Notes under the pieces: generated by a model
Seen by the model: only the letters and a program-made list of their open reading frames with translations
Database searches by the model: none
What the model was told of the DNA's origin: nothing
Assembly (NCBI GenBank): GCA_029582155.1
Contig: CM055898.1
Coordinates: forward strand, 21,174,839-21,238,838
Direction: 5' to 3'
DNA from: Panopea generosa
Taxonomy: Eukaryota; Mollusca; Bivalvia; Adapedonta; Hiatellidae
DNA: 64,000 nucleotides
Position numbers and translations under genes: made by a program
In this document: positions 20,431 to 34,459 of the stretch, piece after piece
How the letters are laid out: every line of letters starts with the position of its first letter
Position numbering within the stretch: the first letter of the stretch is position 1

Positions 20431-22106
20431 ATTCATAATTCGAAGTGATCGAATTCAGGTCATGATCGAAAATACGTTACGGCACCATACAATTGTAAAC
20501 ATCAAACCATTGTTTATTTATTTTTTTCTGCTCTCGCAAGATGGACATGGTTATTTTGTGAGCCATTTCCAAGACAAAAATGATACGATACTACGCAACA
20601 ATTATCTATACGTGTATATTTACCTTTGATATCACCAGCGAACTGTTGAAAACGCACAAAATATATAAACAACTATCGGAATACTTTTTATTTTACCCGC
20701 ATTTCCTTTGACCGAAACTTTGCGAAACATATTTACTGCAGAGCAATGACTTTGTTGTCTAGATTGTTTTTTAATTATCAACTAAAGCTAAGAATTTCAC
20801 TCATCAAAAAAGTTTAATTATTTTTATATTATTATTACTGTAACAGTAATTTTTTGTTGAGACAAGATTTTTTTATCTTTATTTTATTTGGAATAATAGT
20901 CACGAGGCAACGTATGGGTTAAAGATCGTCGTTTTTTTTTAAATGCACAACTTTTCACTGAATTCTAGACGCCGCTCGAGTGATACCGTAACGGGTTCGT
21001 AAACAAACTTGCACTACGGGCGATTTCGGTTTCGACCCCTATTATATTACGATACCGGAAGAATCAGTATAACGTATTCAATTCAAAAGTCTTAAAAAGT
21101 TATTAAAATAGCATATAACACTATATAACACATAGTTGGATATATTGAACTAACTGACATCCTTTAAGACACTTATAAACTCCACTGCACCACATATAAG
21201 TATAAGATTTTTACTTATTCTTTTTTGTTTATGACGAAGACAATTCTGTTTATAAAGGAAGTAAAACTACCATCAATCTTAATCTAACTGATAACAGTTA
21301 ATCTACAGGTAAATCAAGTACAAATATGTCGAAACAATAAGAAACTGTCAATAAAAGTTTGAATGACCTATTATATTTATTACGTATTAGAGAATACACT
21401 CATAAGCCAAAATCTAAGAAAATTGAAGTCCGCGAACGTCACATTGAAGAAATATAGATACCAAACAACACACACAATGCAAATAGCCATTTTCAACAAA
21501 TTTTATGTTATATATGGCATCAATTTTTATTGGTGTAGCAAATCTAAGATCTACCGAATATCATGATTAAAAGTAAATGCATTTGTATATGTCGCATTTC
21601 TTAGTCTCAGGGTAATCGATACGATATACGCAAATCTGAAATAAGACAAACATACTGTCCACATATGACATTTTTATTTACCTATGCTATGTTATCAGAT
21701 CAAAACATTAACTGCTTCATAAATATCGCTAGCAAATATATGCATATAATTATGTGTGTAGGTCGTGCAGTTTGCATGCGTTATCAAATAGTTTAAAGGT
21801 TTGGATCAGAGTGGTGTCCATATTATTACATAAAGACATGATGACATTACTTTATGACACTACTTATGCTTGTTAAGTTCTGGGAACTGACATGAAACTT
21901 TACATGGTAAGTATGCAATACAGCATTATATTTAATAGTTCAATATTTTCTCACTAACATCTCACTACGATATGTGCTTGAACGATTGCAAGCGTTACCA
22001 CATGTTAATGTTCTCGCTCTGGTATTGTTTTGTTATTAAACCTATAAAATAATATTATTATTCCCATAGGTCATTAGACACCAATTTTTAGCATTTCATA
22101 AAATTA
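20431..22106. other. Non-coding, nothing recognised
   Basis: AT-rich DNA with no recognised gene, SINE or array. A short CG-containing patch at 20965-21060 stands out in composition only. Confidence 0.4.
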
Positions 22107-22186
22107 CACTGTTAATCCCTTCAGTGGGTAACAGTGTTTGCACAGTGACGTGATGTTACTGTTAACCGTTCTAGCGGGTAACAGTA
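22107..22186. repeat. Twin 30-bp hairpins
   Basis: Two units of identical geometry: 22107-22136 has CACTGTTA/TAACAGTG arms and 22157-22186 has TACTGTTA/TAACAGTA arms. Each has a 14-bp interior with further C/G pairing ('ccc...ggg', 'ccg...cggg'). They are 20 bp apart. The arm change C-to-T in the second copy is matched by G-to-A on the other arm, so pairing is kept. Confidence 0.75.
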
Positions 22187-24119
22187 TCTAAACCAACTGT
22201 TTATGAATAGATCTTGATCTCCAATACAAAAACGACTTAAAGTGACAAATACATTTAAAAAAATAAAAAAATGATTCCGTCCATATGTAAGTTTACGGAA
22301 TGAACAATTAGACCTAGAATGCTTTATAGACAAAAAAGAAGCTAATACAATACTAAGTTTTATATTATACCAAATACACGACCCACGGCATGCGATATTT
22401 TGAACCCAAACACAAGATACAACTATGTATATTACGATACGCTTTCAGTTAGAAGTACACTGCACGTCATTTGTATACTTTTAAATATTAGCTTTAAATT
22501 TTAAAACTTTTTATCAAACAACAAACATTTAACATTTAAACTGATTATTTTATTGGTGTTCCCGGCACATTCTATACACCATATCTATCAGTTTTCGGAA
22601 TCTGCATTCATCTTTCTCCAGCAGGTAGTCGCTGAGTAATTTTATTGCATGCCATTTTTGCAAGATTTATATTGTTTAATAACCTACACTCAAATTTGCC
22701 ATTTCATTCTCATTTGGTTTAACAATATTAATTTGTTATCAACATATTACATAAACATATATCAATACATAGCGATGCATAACTACATAATTGAAACGAA
22801 GCTTATTCTCATTTTAAGAGGCAAATCGCTTCGTTTGTTGTTCTCCAATAAGTTGAAAGTTGCAAGACCGATGCGTGATCTTACCTTGGCAAATAAAATA
22901 ATATACTGACCGGATTACTTCACACTGTACAAAGAAGGGAATGTGAAAATGATGGATAATAAATATATTAACATATGATTATGATATACCATATTATAAC
23001 GGTAAATATAGCATGTTAAAGTTCCGAGAAATAAAATAAATAGGACAACATGTCAAACATATAAACATACTGTAAATCCATCTGGCTGACAACACACCAC
23101 TGTAATCTTTAACAACATGTATTATTTGTATACTGAGACAAGGGCAAATTTCACGTTGAATTATGTCCGCCTACACTTTAAAAATATCAATTTTCATACA
23201 ATATTTATCAAAATTCGACCCCCAGGGGTGTCCATATATATCCTCATGTGATAAATGTTTTATTTATTTGTGTGACGTATAATTTACATAGAATGGATCG
23301 TGTCACAAAAGACCACTAGCAGATCCCATAAAACACATTTAATCGTTCTTGTTTTGTTACAAACAAAGTTTATCATCGTGATTTTTTAATTTTTAAACGT
23401 TGAAATTTTCCAAGGGTCTAGTTTGTATTGGCACATCCTTTTAGATCGAATTTCGTTTGATAGTTTTGTATCTCTTTTCTTTAACATTTTTTTCCAATAT
23501 AGAAGATTATGTTTTACACATTTAATTTACAAAATGTATAGCATTTACACGAAAAAAGTGTAACATTATATATGATTATCATATATACATATAGTGTTAT
23601 AAGTTGATTGCAAGGCGTTAATTTATATTATAGTATTATCAACATGATAATGATTGTTATACAGTAAGAAAATATGCAACCCTAAATCTAACCTCAAATT
23701 TAAAAGAACTTTTCCACAGAGAATGACATATTTTAAATATAGCTTTTAATTATTTTTATTTCATAGTCACATAATTATGGTGATATATGATATTATAAAG
23801 GCGGTAAACAAGGATTTAAGTCTTTGTCCCTGCTTAAATAACTAAAGAAAAACAACAACAACAACAACAATATTATTATTCATTTTTAATGACATGATGA
23901 CATTGTTGGTAACATATTTCATTTTTAACGGTGAAGTTTCAATTCAATTTATTTCAATGAAACATCTACATAGGTCATCAAAAAGCATAACATTAAAGTT
24001 TGATGGGTATTGCATGTTTAAATTAAACATCTCATGAAAACAAACATACTTAAACAGACTAAGTGCATGTTACATAAACCATGTATGAACACACACAATT
24101 ACCCAATACACGTATATAT
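22187..24119. other. Non-coding, nothing recognised
   Basis: AT-rich, with an (AAC)n-like run near 23852-23870. No gene or organised repeat recognised. Confidence 0.4.
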
Positions 24120-25125
24120 GGAAATAGTTATTTGTGAACAACCAGACATAAATGTATAGACCAGACTAAGGCGAACGAACCATGCTACAATGCAAACCAT
24201 AGACACGATATCAAGGCTTCTAACAAACCAAATAGATTTTGTGTCAACCATGATTTATATACAATGATTTTACATGCAACACATCTGGACTGGACGGACA
24301 ATTTACATACATGAACTGATAGCTTTATATTAGTTGGATACAGTTAAATATTCATGATTACTCACATGCTATATAAAAGACATATTTAGAAACCCGTTGG
24401 ATCATGAGGATACAGTGAAATAAATGTAATTGAAATCTAAACAACGGAATTTCCGGGGGGTGGGGGGTTGATCTTTTCATATGTACATTCACAAGGTATG
24501 ATATATATATGGAGATAATTATTTTTGAACAACCAAACATAAATGCACAGTTCAGACTACAGCGAGCGCGCCTAGCTACAATGCAATTCATAAACACAAT
24601 ACCAAGGCATCTAACATATCAAATAGACTTTGTGTTAAACATGACTTACATGCTATCGTTTTACATATAAAATATCTTGACTGGACAGATAAGTTCAATA
24701 CATGAAATGATAGCTTTATAAGTAGGATCCAGTAAAGGATTCATGACTACTCACATGCCATATAAAGACATATTAAGAAACCGTTTGGATCACGAGGATA
24801 CTGTGAAATCATATGTATTTATTTCAAAAAGAGAAATCATTGAAATCACAACGGAACATCCAATTTTTCGGATCTTTTCAGATGCACATTCATAATGTAT
24901 ATATATGGAGATAAATATTTGTGAACGACCGGACGTAAACTACGGCGAGTGCGCCTAGCTGCAATGCAAACAATAGACACAATATCAAGGCATCTGCATA
25001 ACCAAATAGATTTGGTGACAACCATAACCCATATACTATGGTTTTAGATGCAACACATCTGGACTGGACAAAAAATTTACATACATGAACTGATAGATTT
25101 ATATGAGAAGGACCCAGTTAATGAT
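24120..25125 (+). repeat. Three tandem copies of a ~391-bp repeat
   Basis: Anchor phrase 'gga[ag]ata[ag]tta' begins copies at 24120, 24511 and 24907 (spacing 391 and 396). Each copy carries in order '[cg]tgaacaacc', 'cataaatg', 'aga..acaatgcaa', 'aatatcaaggc', 'caaatagattttgtg', 'acatctggactgga', 'catgaactgatagcttta' and (first two copies) 'catatttagaaaccc' and 'ggatcatgaggatac'. The third copy is cut at about 25125. A fourth copy, inverted, lies at 34150-34465. No coding sequence in it. Confidence 0.85.
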
Positions 25126-25503
25126 TCGAAAATTGAAAAGTACATATCTCTCTTAATAAACATTTACTGTAATATATCTGGCATGTACGTTATATATATG
25201 ACAGTTATCATTTGCTATTGTTACATTCATTTTATTTTACAAAAAATACTATAGAGTCAAACTTGTTTAAGTGGTCACCCAGCTCTTGAGCAACCAATTG
25301 ACTTAAAAAGCCACATTTTTTATTTACAAGTTTTATATCTTTAGTTTGACCAACATGTATAAAGCAGTTATCTGCCTTAAAGTGTTAACTTTGATTTATT
25401 AGATATACTGGTAAAAAAAACAAGCAGAGCTTTTGTCATTGTAAATTGCCCGTCGTCCTTGTCCCGTATCTAACGTCCGTCTATTTACTTCTGTCTTGTA
25501 GAC
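25126..25503. other. Non-coding, possible repeat start
   Basis: No gene. 'agagcttttgtcattgtaaa' at about 25426 followed by 'gcccgtcgtcc' recalls a common bivalve repeat opening ('AGAGCTGTCACTG'), only weakly. Confidence 0.3.
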
Positions 25504-26490
25504 ACGATAGCACCCCTATTTTGTCTTTAACCATAACTAACATTTCACAGACGGTATATAACCACAAGATATCGGATGAGTTCTTGAACCAGTATGATTC
25601 AATCACAATTATCCTCGGCTAAGGTCTTATAATATAAGCACATTTAAGTGATACTATTTTCGTTGAAAGCTCAATGCTGATACCTTAATATATACTTTAT
25701 ATGTAGCATATATATAGTTCAATGCTTACACTTTAGATGTTTTGCATGTAACATTGCATAGTCAAATCTTGGAAGACCCCATGGGTCACTGTTTAAAAAG
25801 GAATTATAAAGGGAAAACAATAATATGTTCGTGTAGATGCAATAGCACTCCAATTTTGCATTGAAGCTTAATGACACTTGCACAGAAGTTACATAACCAC
25901 AATATATCGCACGAGTTTTTTTAACCTTGGTGATTTGACCACTAATATCACCGCCTCAGGGATTATAAGCAAATTTTAAGCTCAGCTTTAGAATTAATTT
26001 CTATAAAAGTTCAAAGCCTATACCTGAGCTATTTTACATGTAGCATTAGATGGAGGTCTTCTTAAGAGTTTATTGCCGTTTTATCCCTGGGGTAACCATA
26101 TTGGCCTCCACATGGGTCACTATTTTACATAGAGTTGTATACGGAAAGTGTTAAAATGTTCGTGTATACGCATTATCACCCCAATATTCCAGTATAGCTT
26201 ACCACATACGTTTTTCATTAAATCTTTACCAAACTAATACCACAGTATCTCTGGTTCTAATCAGTTATATTACCCTGCAACAGGATCTTTTTTAAGATAC
26301 ACCTTTCTGAGAACTGAAAGCGTAGTCCATAAATGCTTAACTTTTAACATAGCTAAAAGGTTCTAAAACATGTGTTGAAGTTAGGTCACTGAAGACACAA
26401 TATCACCACAATATTCCAATGAATTGCGGACAAGTTCTAGTACCAGCCTAATTTTTATTCAGTCTTGAATGCAGTGGTATCTCTGCCTCA
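25504..26490 (+). repeat. ~335-bp tandem array, left part
   Basis: The anchor 'a[cg].atagcac.cc.a.tttt.' or its variant 'atatcaccacaatattcc' recurs at 25504, 25839, 26170 and 26398. Units share 'ataaccacaagatatc', 'gagtt', a 'cctcaggg'-like stretch, 'tataagca.atttta', 'ctataaaagttcaa', 'tacatgtagcatta' and 'catgggtcact'. The fourth unit is broken at about 26490 by a LINE and resumes at 28080. Confidence 0.75.
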
Positions 26491-26495
26491 CTTCT

Positions 26496-27760
26496 TTTTT
26501 GGTTCAAGGATTATTTACCTGGCAGAACTCAATGTGTAGTATTTTCCGGGTCCTCATCTGACACGGTTGCAATATCGTCTGGTGTTTCCAAAGGCTCAAT
26601 TCTTGGTCCATTATTGTTTCTTGTTTACATTAACTATATTGTTTTTGAAACTGGCTCTACGATTCGCTTCTTTGCTGACGACACAATCCTCCATGTCATT
26701 GTCGGTTACCCTCAACATGCTACTGTCTGTCTAAATTCTAACCTACAAAAGATCAATGATTGGGATTCAAACTGCTTGTAACTTTCCATCCTGCTAAAAC
26801 TTAATATTTACTTATTTTCGTCAAGCACGTAAAACCCCAGCACCCGCCCATATTCATGAACACTATTCAAATACAGGAAGTCGACACTCACAAAAACACT
26901 GGAATCACATTCTCTAGTGATTGCAAATGGCTTAAACCCATTAAAGATATCACTAAAACGGCTTGAGTCAACATTCTGCTTTCTCTTAAATTCACTTTGG
27001 ATCGTCTGTCACTCGAAACTATCTACACATCTTTCATAAGGCCTACACTCGAATACTGTGACGTCGTTAGGGATAATATAACCAAAGCTGAAGAAGATGA
27101 CCGCGAAAATTCAAAATGGAAGCAGCTAGAATTATTACGGGAGCAACAAGCCTAGTATCACTCAATAACTTGTACAAAGAATCCGCTCGTGAAACCTTGA
27201 ATTCCTGCAGACGTCAACACAAATTGGTAAATTTCTATAAAAGGATCAAATATTCCCTCTTCCCCTTCCTACTTATCAAATATGATCCCCGGCCTACCTA
27301 GTTCTGACCACATTAGGAACGTTTCCTTCAATATCCAACACTTGGCTGCATCTTTTCTCCCCTCCACTTTATCACTACCTCCAGTCACCCGGTTTGCTGT
27401 TTCCGTCTTGTTTTTCAAACACGCTCTTAATTTTAATAAAAAGACTATTCCAAAATTTTACTACGATGGTAGAAGAGATTCGGCAATTCAGTATGCGCGG
27501 TTACGGATGCACTGCAGTTCCTTGAAAGAGCATCTGTTTGCCAAACACATTGTAAAAAGTTCTACCTGTGTCTGTGGAGAAATTGGGGATACTTAGAACT
27601 ATCTTTCCACATATGCTTTATATCATCATCAACGAACTCTACTCCTTCGTACTTTTACTCGTCTAGACCTAAATGCATTGCTGTTCGGCAACGACACTCC
27701 TTCTGATGATGTCTGATTAAGTTATATAGTGCAAGTATTGATCAAGGCTAGTATACACAA
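26496..27760 (+). pseudogene. LINE RT second half and C-terminal domain
   Basis: 'ISSGVSKGSILGPLLFLVYI' is motif B. 'STIRFFADDTILHVIVG' is motif C with an intact catalytic FADD (about 26665-26700). 'NLQKINDWDSN' and a 'NKxxx...GITFSSDCKW' block follow, then 'LSLETIYTSFIRPTLEYCDV' and, in 27116-27301, 'EAARIITGATSLVSLNNLY' (the LINE 'ARIVTGxTxxxSxxxLY' segment). The frame 27282-27596 contains 'RLRMHCSSLKEHLFAKHIV' and 'STCVCGEIGDT', a Cys-rich C-terminus (C-x-C...) also seen in this LINE group, before a stop where relatives continue to 'H-x3-C'. At least five frame interruptions. Confidence 0.85.
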
Positions 27761-28078
27761 CTGTCAGTAGTTGGAGCTTCATATACGCCGCAACCTATAT
27801 ACATACCTAGTCAGCTGCAACTGTATTCTCAACGATCAAGTTACTTGGACATATTTATTGTTTTCATTTCAAGCGCTGTTTAAAACCATTTGTCTAGTAA
27901 TTAATTTGTTTTCCTTGCATTTGTAACACCATTGTATAGTCATTGCAAGATATTCAAAAGAGAGAAATTGTACAAGGTAGAAAAAAATTTGCTTCTCAAT
28001 TCTGTAAGTACGTATCGCTGTTTATTGAATATATGTATATGTAATATGTTGATAACAAATAAATATTATTTAAACTAA
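26496..28078 (+). mobile_element. 5'-truncated LINE inserted in the ~335-bp array
   Basis: The element begins in the RT ('WFKDYLPGRTQC', about 26500). It ends with an AT-rich 3' UTR containing 'aataaatattattt' at about 28058, followed by the continuation of the interrupted array. The RT lacks its first half through 5' truncation. Frame interruptions are frequent, so it is dead. Its protein sequence style differs from the other LINEs in the window, so it is a separate lineage. Confidence 0.82.
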
Positions 28079-28079
28079 A

Positions 28080-28255
28080 CAGCCTCATTCGACCATAAAT
28101 GCCCTTTCCCATAACAGAAGTTATAAGCATATTTTAGGTGAAGCTCAAAAGATCATAATCATTTTCTTTAAAAATTCCAGGCCTAAATCTAAGATAGATC
28201 CACTTTACATGCAGCATTGTATAGATCCCCCTTAGAGGTTTGTCGAAGTCGAGTT
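28080..28255 (+). repeat. ~335-bp tandem array, right remnant
   Basis: 'agaagttataagcatatttt' and 'aaaaattccaggcctaa', then 'ctttacatgcagcattgtatag', repeat the second half of the units at 25504-26490 ('gggattataagcaaatttta', 'ctataaaagttcaaagccta', 'ttttacatgtagcattaga'). It is the piece of unit 4 displaced by the LINE. Confidence 0.7.
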
Positions 28256-31200
28256 CTTTATTCTTTTTGAGCAATTCCGGCCCTCTTGTGCCTTTTGTTC
28301 AATAAATATATATCAACTTTTTTAATTAAAATTTCTTTGGAGCTCGCACAGGTCAGAATGTGATGTTCATGGTTTAGTGTAATCTTAACATTCACTTTAG
28401 TTGTTAATATAACATATATAGTCCATATTTGAAATACGATGAACACCGAAAACTCAATAGTATGTCTGACCATAAAAAATATTAGCTTACGATCTGCCAT
28501 CGTACATACACATGTATTTAATACTCTCGTACGTGCTATTGCTTAACGAATCACTTTGTCACTGTCAATATTGAGAGGCTACCAATGTTTTTTTAGTACA
28601 ATCAACAAATTAGATATAAATTTATTGGCACAGTTATTAAAAATAATTTTAATTTATTTTTATATGAACGATTTGTCGCTTCCTTAGCTTGTGGGCTCCA
28701 GTTTACGCTCAGACAAATAAAAAGGATGTGTTTAATAATTATCAAACCGCAAGCGGCTTGATAAATTTGAAACACCACCCATGCAATCCCCTATGCTGTG
28801 CTCTACTGAAATAAATTGTGAAAAAAGTATCGACCGCCCCGATTCCGAACAGGCTTCGTGAGTCCCTGTTTTCTTTGGCGAATTGTTTATCGGAGAGAGA
28901 CGACCATTAATTTGTAAACAAATATTGTTCATAATTATTTAAAATAATGACCTTTTTTTAATTTTTCGTTTATAAACTTTCTCATTGGTCACATGACATG
29001 TAATATACCATCTGGAGGAGAGTTAAACTGACTTTAATTGTTACTAAACACGACTGCTTCGGAAGAAGTTTAAAAAACCTTCAACAGGGCATATAATGAA
29101 TCTGATCCTTACAAACGCAACAATAGACAGAAAATAACGTATACGTAAATCAGTGTTACACAGGTCTACACCATTTTAACCTATGTCTGTAAAAACAATT
29201 AGTCCATTCCTGTAGTATGAAGAAAGAACTAAGGCGTTTTGTGCTTTCAAAGGAGTCTGTTATCATAAAATACATGACATAGTTTAATTAAGCTTTCTTT
29301 ATGAACATACTAATTTCATAATACACCTAAAGGATCACAACTGTCAGAGTTTTTAACTTCTTGTCTATCATAGTTTTATAGTGCTTTTAGTATTATTTTC
29401 CTAATCAAAAATTTCATATTTTTTCAATCATTTGTCCATGGAACGTTTAAGGTTATGTTATTATTTTAAGAAAATATTCTAACTCTTACACATAACTATT
29501 GAATTCTACATAATGTTCTGTGTATGTTCTTTACCCATTTATTGAATATTTAGCTGCATTACAGACTACCTGTTTTAAAGCCCGTACACAGATTGACGAG
29601 CTCGACTACAAACTTCAAGTGATAATATAAACTATGAAAATTGGAGAAGCGTTGTCCTTTTTGACAAGTCCAGATCTTCCATTTGTTCACATTGAAAAAA
29701 AATGTGATATCCTGTATTGGTGTAACTTATTTAATTTCAAAGCAAGTCCCCCCTAAAGCATGTGTTGCGCTTTTATATTCCTTGAGTGATATATCGAAAC
29801 GGGCAGTAGTTCATGGATTTATTGTTGGCCGCTCACGCCTGAGGTTGTGGGCCCAGCTCAACCCAATTTCCAAACTTCAAAATACTATACTGAGAACTGA
29901 TTCAAGCCAGGAAGCGGACTAGAGAGCGGTTCAAATAAGCTGTTACGTCTCACACAACAATTAATTTTGTACTGTTCTACATATAGCGAAATGCATTTCT
30001 GGAACACTGAACACATTACCAATGGTTCTAAAAGTGCCTTGTTTCTATAGATAAACGTCTGTTATTGACATGAAGTTAGATCTTGGTACAAAATTCTAAA
30101 TATGAGAGCCGAGTATGTAATATTTCATGTTGACCTCAACATCATGTCTAATTTGTTAATTGTTACTCTTTTCGTATTAATAAAGGTTGTTAATATGATC
30201 GTAAGTCCTCCTTTATACGTCCGTGATATTCATTTTTATATAAATTTTGAACTAATTGTTATATCGTTATCAATATCACATAAATGTTTAACACATTTTA
30301 GCTCAACATTTCTTTCTCAGTACTAATGTAAATGTCCTCGCATAATCTAAGCCTTATTTATTACATTCGCTGTGATATATACCCTTTACTATACTTCTTT
30401 ATGTCATTCCATCAGTAGCATGAGCCACTACGGATATAAGAGAATATGTGTTTCTCTGTTTGTATTATCCGTTGTATTATTGCGCCTGGTATGATATAAT
30501 GCTCATGAATGCATTTTTGATTTTGAATATGAAATATGTGTTTTATTCATGAATGTATATCTGTGAAACTAAAATAAATATGGGAACGGTTCAACACGTT
30601 GTCGTCTAATGACCACTTACGTATAATAATCTGCTAAGGTCGTTAATTGTTAATTGTTAACGTTATGTGAGAAAGAGAGTCATATCACTGTGTAAGAACG
30701 GGGGTTGTTCTCCTATTCATTATGAGGTATTTCTCAATTACTATAACTTGATATACCTTACATAATCTAGTTTTTTTTAAAAAAAATAGCTTTAAACAAT
30801 ATTAAGAAATTACATGAAATACGTTAAATGTTGTTTTATGTTGGATACATGTAACTAAAGTAGTTTCGGGAAGTTATATTTGTATTTCATAGACAAACAT
30901 AATAATGTTTCAAGCAATATTGAATAAAACGTGTCTCTGTTTCGAGATGCTTATTTAAACTGACTATAAACATGTTTCAAATTCCGTGTAAGCAAATGTT
31001 TGTTTAAGCATCAGTCAAGTTTTAAACAACTCACTTCAACTGTGTTCAAAACTCAACTATAAAAAACTATATTTATCTAAAGGTTTTAATGTAGTACATA
31101 TACGTATCGTTAATTATATGTGTGTGGTTATATGTATAAAACATTCAGGTTAAAGGTAGGGACAGCTGTTCATGATTCATAGTCACACAGGTTTTGTCAA

Positions 31201-34149
31201 ATAAATAGTTGCTTGCATTTAATCAATATTGTTATAACAGCAAAGTTTATACAAAACAGTAATTGTAACGAACTATTTTCGCATAAATGACTACACATAA
31301 CCATTAAACGTTCACGGTATTCTTTATGTACAGGTAATAACATGTATTAAAATAAATCATAATTAACACTTTGTATGTGTAGACTTCTCAGTGTAACAGG
31401 TCATTTGTTTTGTTTTTAGAGAGGAAGAGGCGTTATGTTACATAAAGGTCTGGGACCTTGCATATATATAGGAAAATGACTTGTTGAAGTGGAGATACTA
31501 AGTTGAATACAAGACAAAGCGAGAATGCTAATATAAAGTTGATGTTCAAGAATTCTGGTGAAGTGAGTGATACATTCTAAATATTTGATTTTGATGGAAT
31601 TTTGTTTTTGTCTTATATTGAGTATCGCATAAACTCAAATGTCGTTCTCGGTGTAATACACTATTGATATGTAAATACAATTTACGCGAAAAAAATCCTC
31701 AATACCACTTTTACATAGTAAAAGTAATTTTCTTTTACTTATAGAAATAGCTCCTCCTTTTTGGTCACGGTGATCAATGGTACTATCTTGGGTGGAATGT
31801 TGAATCATGAACCATCAGATTATGAAGTATTTAGACGATGCCAAATACGAGTACAAGAGTTTGCAGTACATATTGAATCTATGGCGGACTTTAATTTCCA
31901 TATACAGATTCCATGGTGACGTGAAATACCACAACTAGATGTAATATTATGATATAGTATTTATTCTATAAAATGTAAAGTGTAAATGAAATATAAAACA
32001 TTTAGAAGTAAGTTCAGACTAAAGTTTCTCGTACATTTGTGTCATCAAAGCTTAGACTGTTTAAGAAGATATTTGATATATAATATATCCATATATTGTC
32101 ATGCGTTATATTTATCTTTGATCCATACTTTCTCTTCTTTATCTGTCTTAAACTTTTTTATCTATCTATCTCTCTGATTCATGAATTTATACTGGTGTAG
32201 TAGTTGTTTGTGATAAAAATAATTTTATTAAACAAAATGACAACATAAACATTGTTGCAGTAATGTAATGAACAGCATTGTGGACATTATATTATATGTG
32301 TTTGTATGTACTTGTTCAACTAAATACAATAGGACAATTCTTCCTCTTGTCGTTCGCCACTTTTATGATTAAGCATTATTTTTTTCAATTAATTTTTTTT
32401 TTCTCAAATATAAGCAATTCATTTAAAAAGCATCTAATTGCAATATAAATTAAGTGTACAACGTAGGCTTCTCTGTCGTTTGATAAACGTCTCTTAATTG
32501 TATTTGAAAGTATCATTTATATTCTTAGTGTGTTTAGTGTACTATTCTATTACATAAAGCAAAATGTATTTTCTCAAAGTGATGAATAGCCTCATATGTA
32601 ACAATTATTTTATGAATGACTATTTATTCAGTCATAATATTTGGGCATTCCCCAATAGTCTCTCAATCAAACCAAGACGGGAAATTATGAACAGATATGT
32701 TGAAAATGTTGGACAAGCGTTCATAGGATAACAAATACAGTGCTTGTGATATATTCCTACAATATTTTTTTTTATTTTAAATATTTCGTATCAGTAATAT
32801 TTTAAGTGAAAAAATGGACAGTTACAGATGGATATAGTACTTTTATACTACTATACAATCTGTACTTATCATTAATATTATAAATGATAAAAAGTACAAA
32901 AATTTGGATATATGCAAGAATAAATTAAACACTTGTTTTATATATAAATCGGTTTATCTTTGATAATATGTACAATGGATTTAATGAAATGCAATATTGT
33001 ATTAAAACAATACAAAACTTAAATACACCAATAAATATAAAATTTTACTAAGTATATAACTAAAATGAGATTTTTAGCTCTTTTAACACAAATGTTTATA
33101 TACAAACACTTAATTGTAGATTAATTAACGTTAAATATCTAGTGTATTTAAAACTATCAAGAATTTTATTGTGTCAGAAAACTGTTATAATAGATAGATA
33201 AAAATTATGTAAAAATGAAAGTAATTGGAGATGTAAGTTATACTTTTCCGTCAGGCAAAGTATACCAAACCTTCTTATAATGACACTTGTTTAAATGTCT
33301 TTTTGTGAAGTATCTTTACAGCATACTTTCACATTAAATTACCGTGCATGAACATAATAAATTTAACAGTGATATTTCTGTACTAGACTCATTTGAAACT
33401 CGGGGGAAGTCGCGATTGTTGCCTAGGTAATAGAGAGAGCCTCATTGAATCCTTTCTGTGCATATAAGGAAACGAATGAGTGCTTGGTAGGTTTCACCAG
33501 GTCATTACTGACAAACTTTGCGCAAACATGTCTTATTATTAAAATATGACATCTTTGTGGTATGACATTTTAACGAATTTAAAACTGTGCTAAAAGTATA
33601 CAAACTTTAAATGCAGCATCAACACTTAACTGAGAAATTGTTCAAGCAAAAACAAATGTATATAGAACTAACCAAAGTACAATGTATCTATGTTAGCCTC
33701 GGTATGGTTTCGGGAAAGAAGAATTATGATATTTTAGTTAAACGACATTATATTTATTTTGATTAAAATATGGACGCTATTTGACTATTCTTACATAATT
33801 TAAATCAATTGTGTTTTGTTGCTTTTTTTTTGTGGCAAATTACTTTGAATAATGTAGCCTTGACGTGTAGATGTCCATGCAAAATATTTACTTTGTGTTA
33901 AAAGTTTTTCGAGTTTAGTTACTATGTTAAACTTTATTATTTCAAGTTTAATAAGAGTTTTAGAAATTCCACTACTTCACGTTTAACATTTAATCCTTCG
34001 AGCACCCATTTAATTTAATATGTTTAGGTTTGTTTTAAAGATTAAATAAAGATTTTTTTTTTTCATAGTATTACTCTAAGTTTTGCCATATCATTTTACA
34101 ATTTATTTAAATACGACGGTTGTAATTTCTTTCCACTCGCGACTATGAT
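28256..34149. other. 5.9 kb with no recognised gene or element
   Basis: Read on both strands, this block shows no transposase, RT or SINE head, no exon with paired splice signals, and no tandem array. Open frames of 60-80 residues (for example 28258-28500, 29683-29922, 30102-30326, 31986-32177) are AT-biased and motif-free. It could be an intergenic region or a long intron of a gene outside the window; neither is supported here. Confidence 0.5.
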
Positions 34150-34459
34150 TGATAGTCTACGACCTGTATTTATATGATCCAACGGGTTTATAAATCTGTC
34201 CTTTATATAGCATGTGAATAGTCATGAATCCTTAACTGGATCCTACTCATATAAAGCTATCACTATATGTATGTTAATTTGTCCACCCTGTCCAGGTGTG
34301 TTGCATGTAGTTCCATAGTATATAAGTCATGGTCGACACCAAATTTATTTGGTTTGGCAAAGGCCTTGATATTGTATCTATGGTTTGCATTGTAGCTAGG
34401 CGCACTCGCCGTAGTCCGGTCTGTACATTTATGTCTTGGTTATTAACAAATAATTATAT

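Noticed and set aside
20965..21060. tRNA-like B box 'ggtttcgacccc'
   Set aside because: No A box at a plausible distance and no cloverleaf fold.
29683..29922. 79-residue open frame as a possible gene
   Set aside because: No motif, no Kozak or splice context, and no conserved-looking composition.
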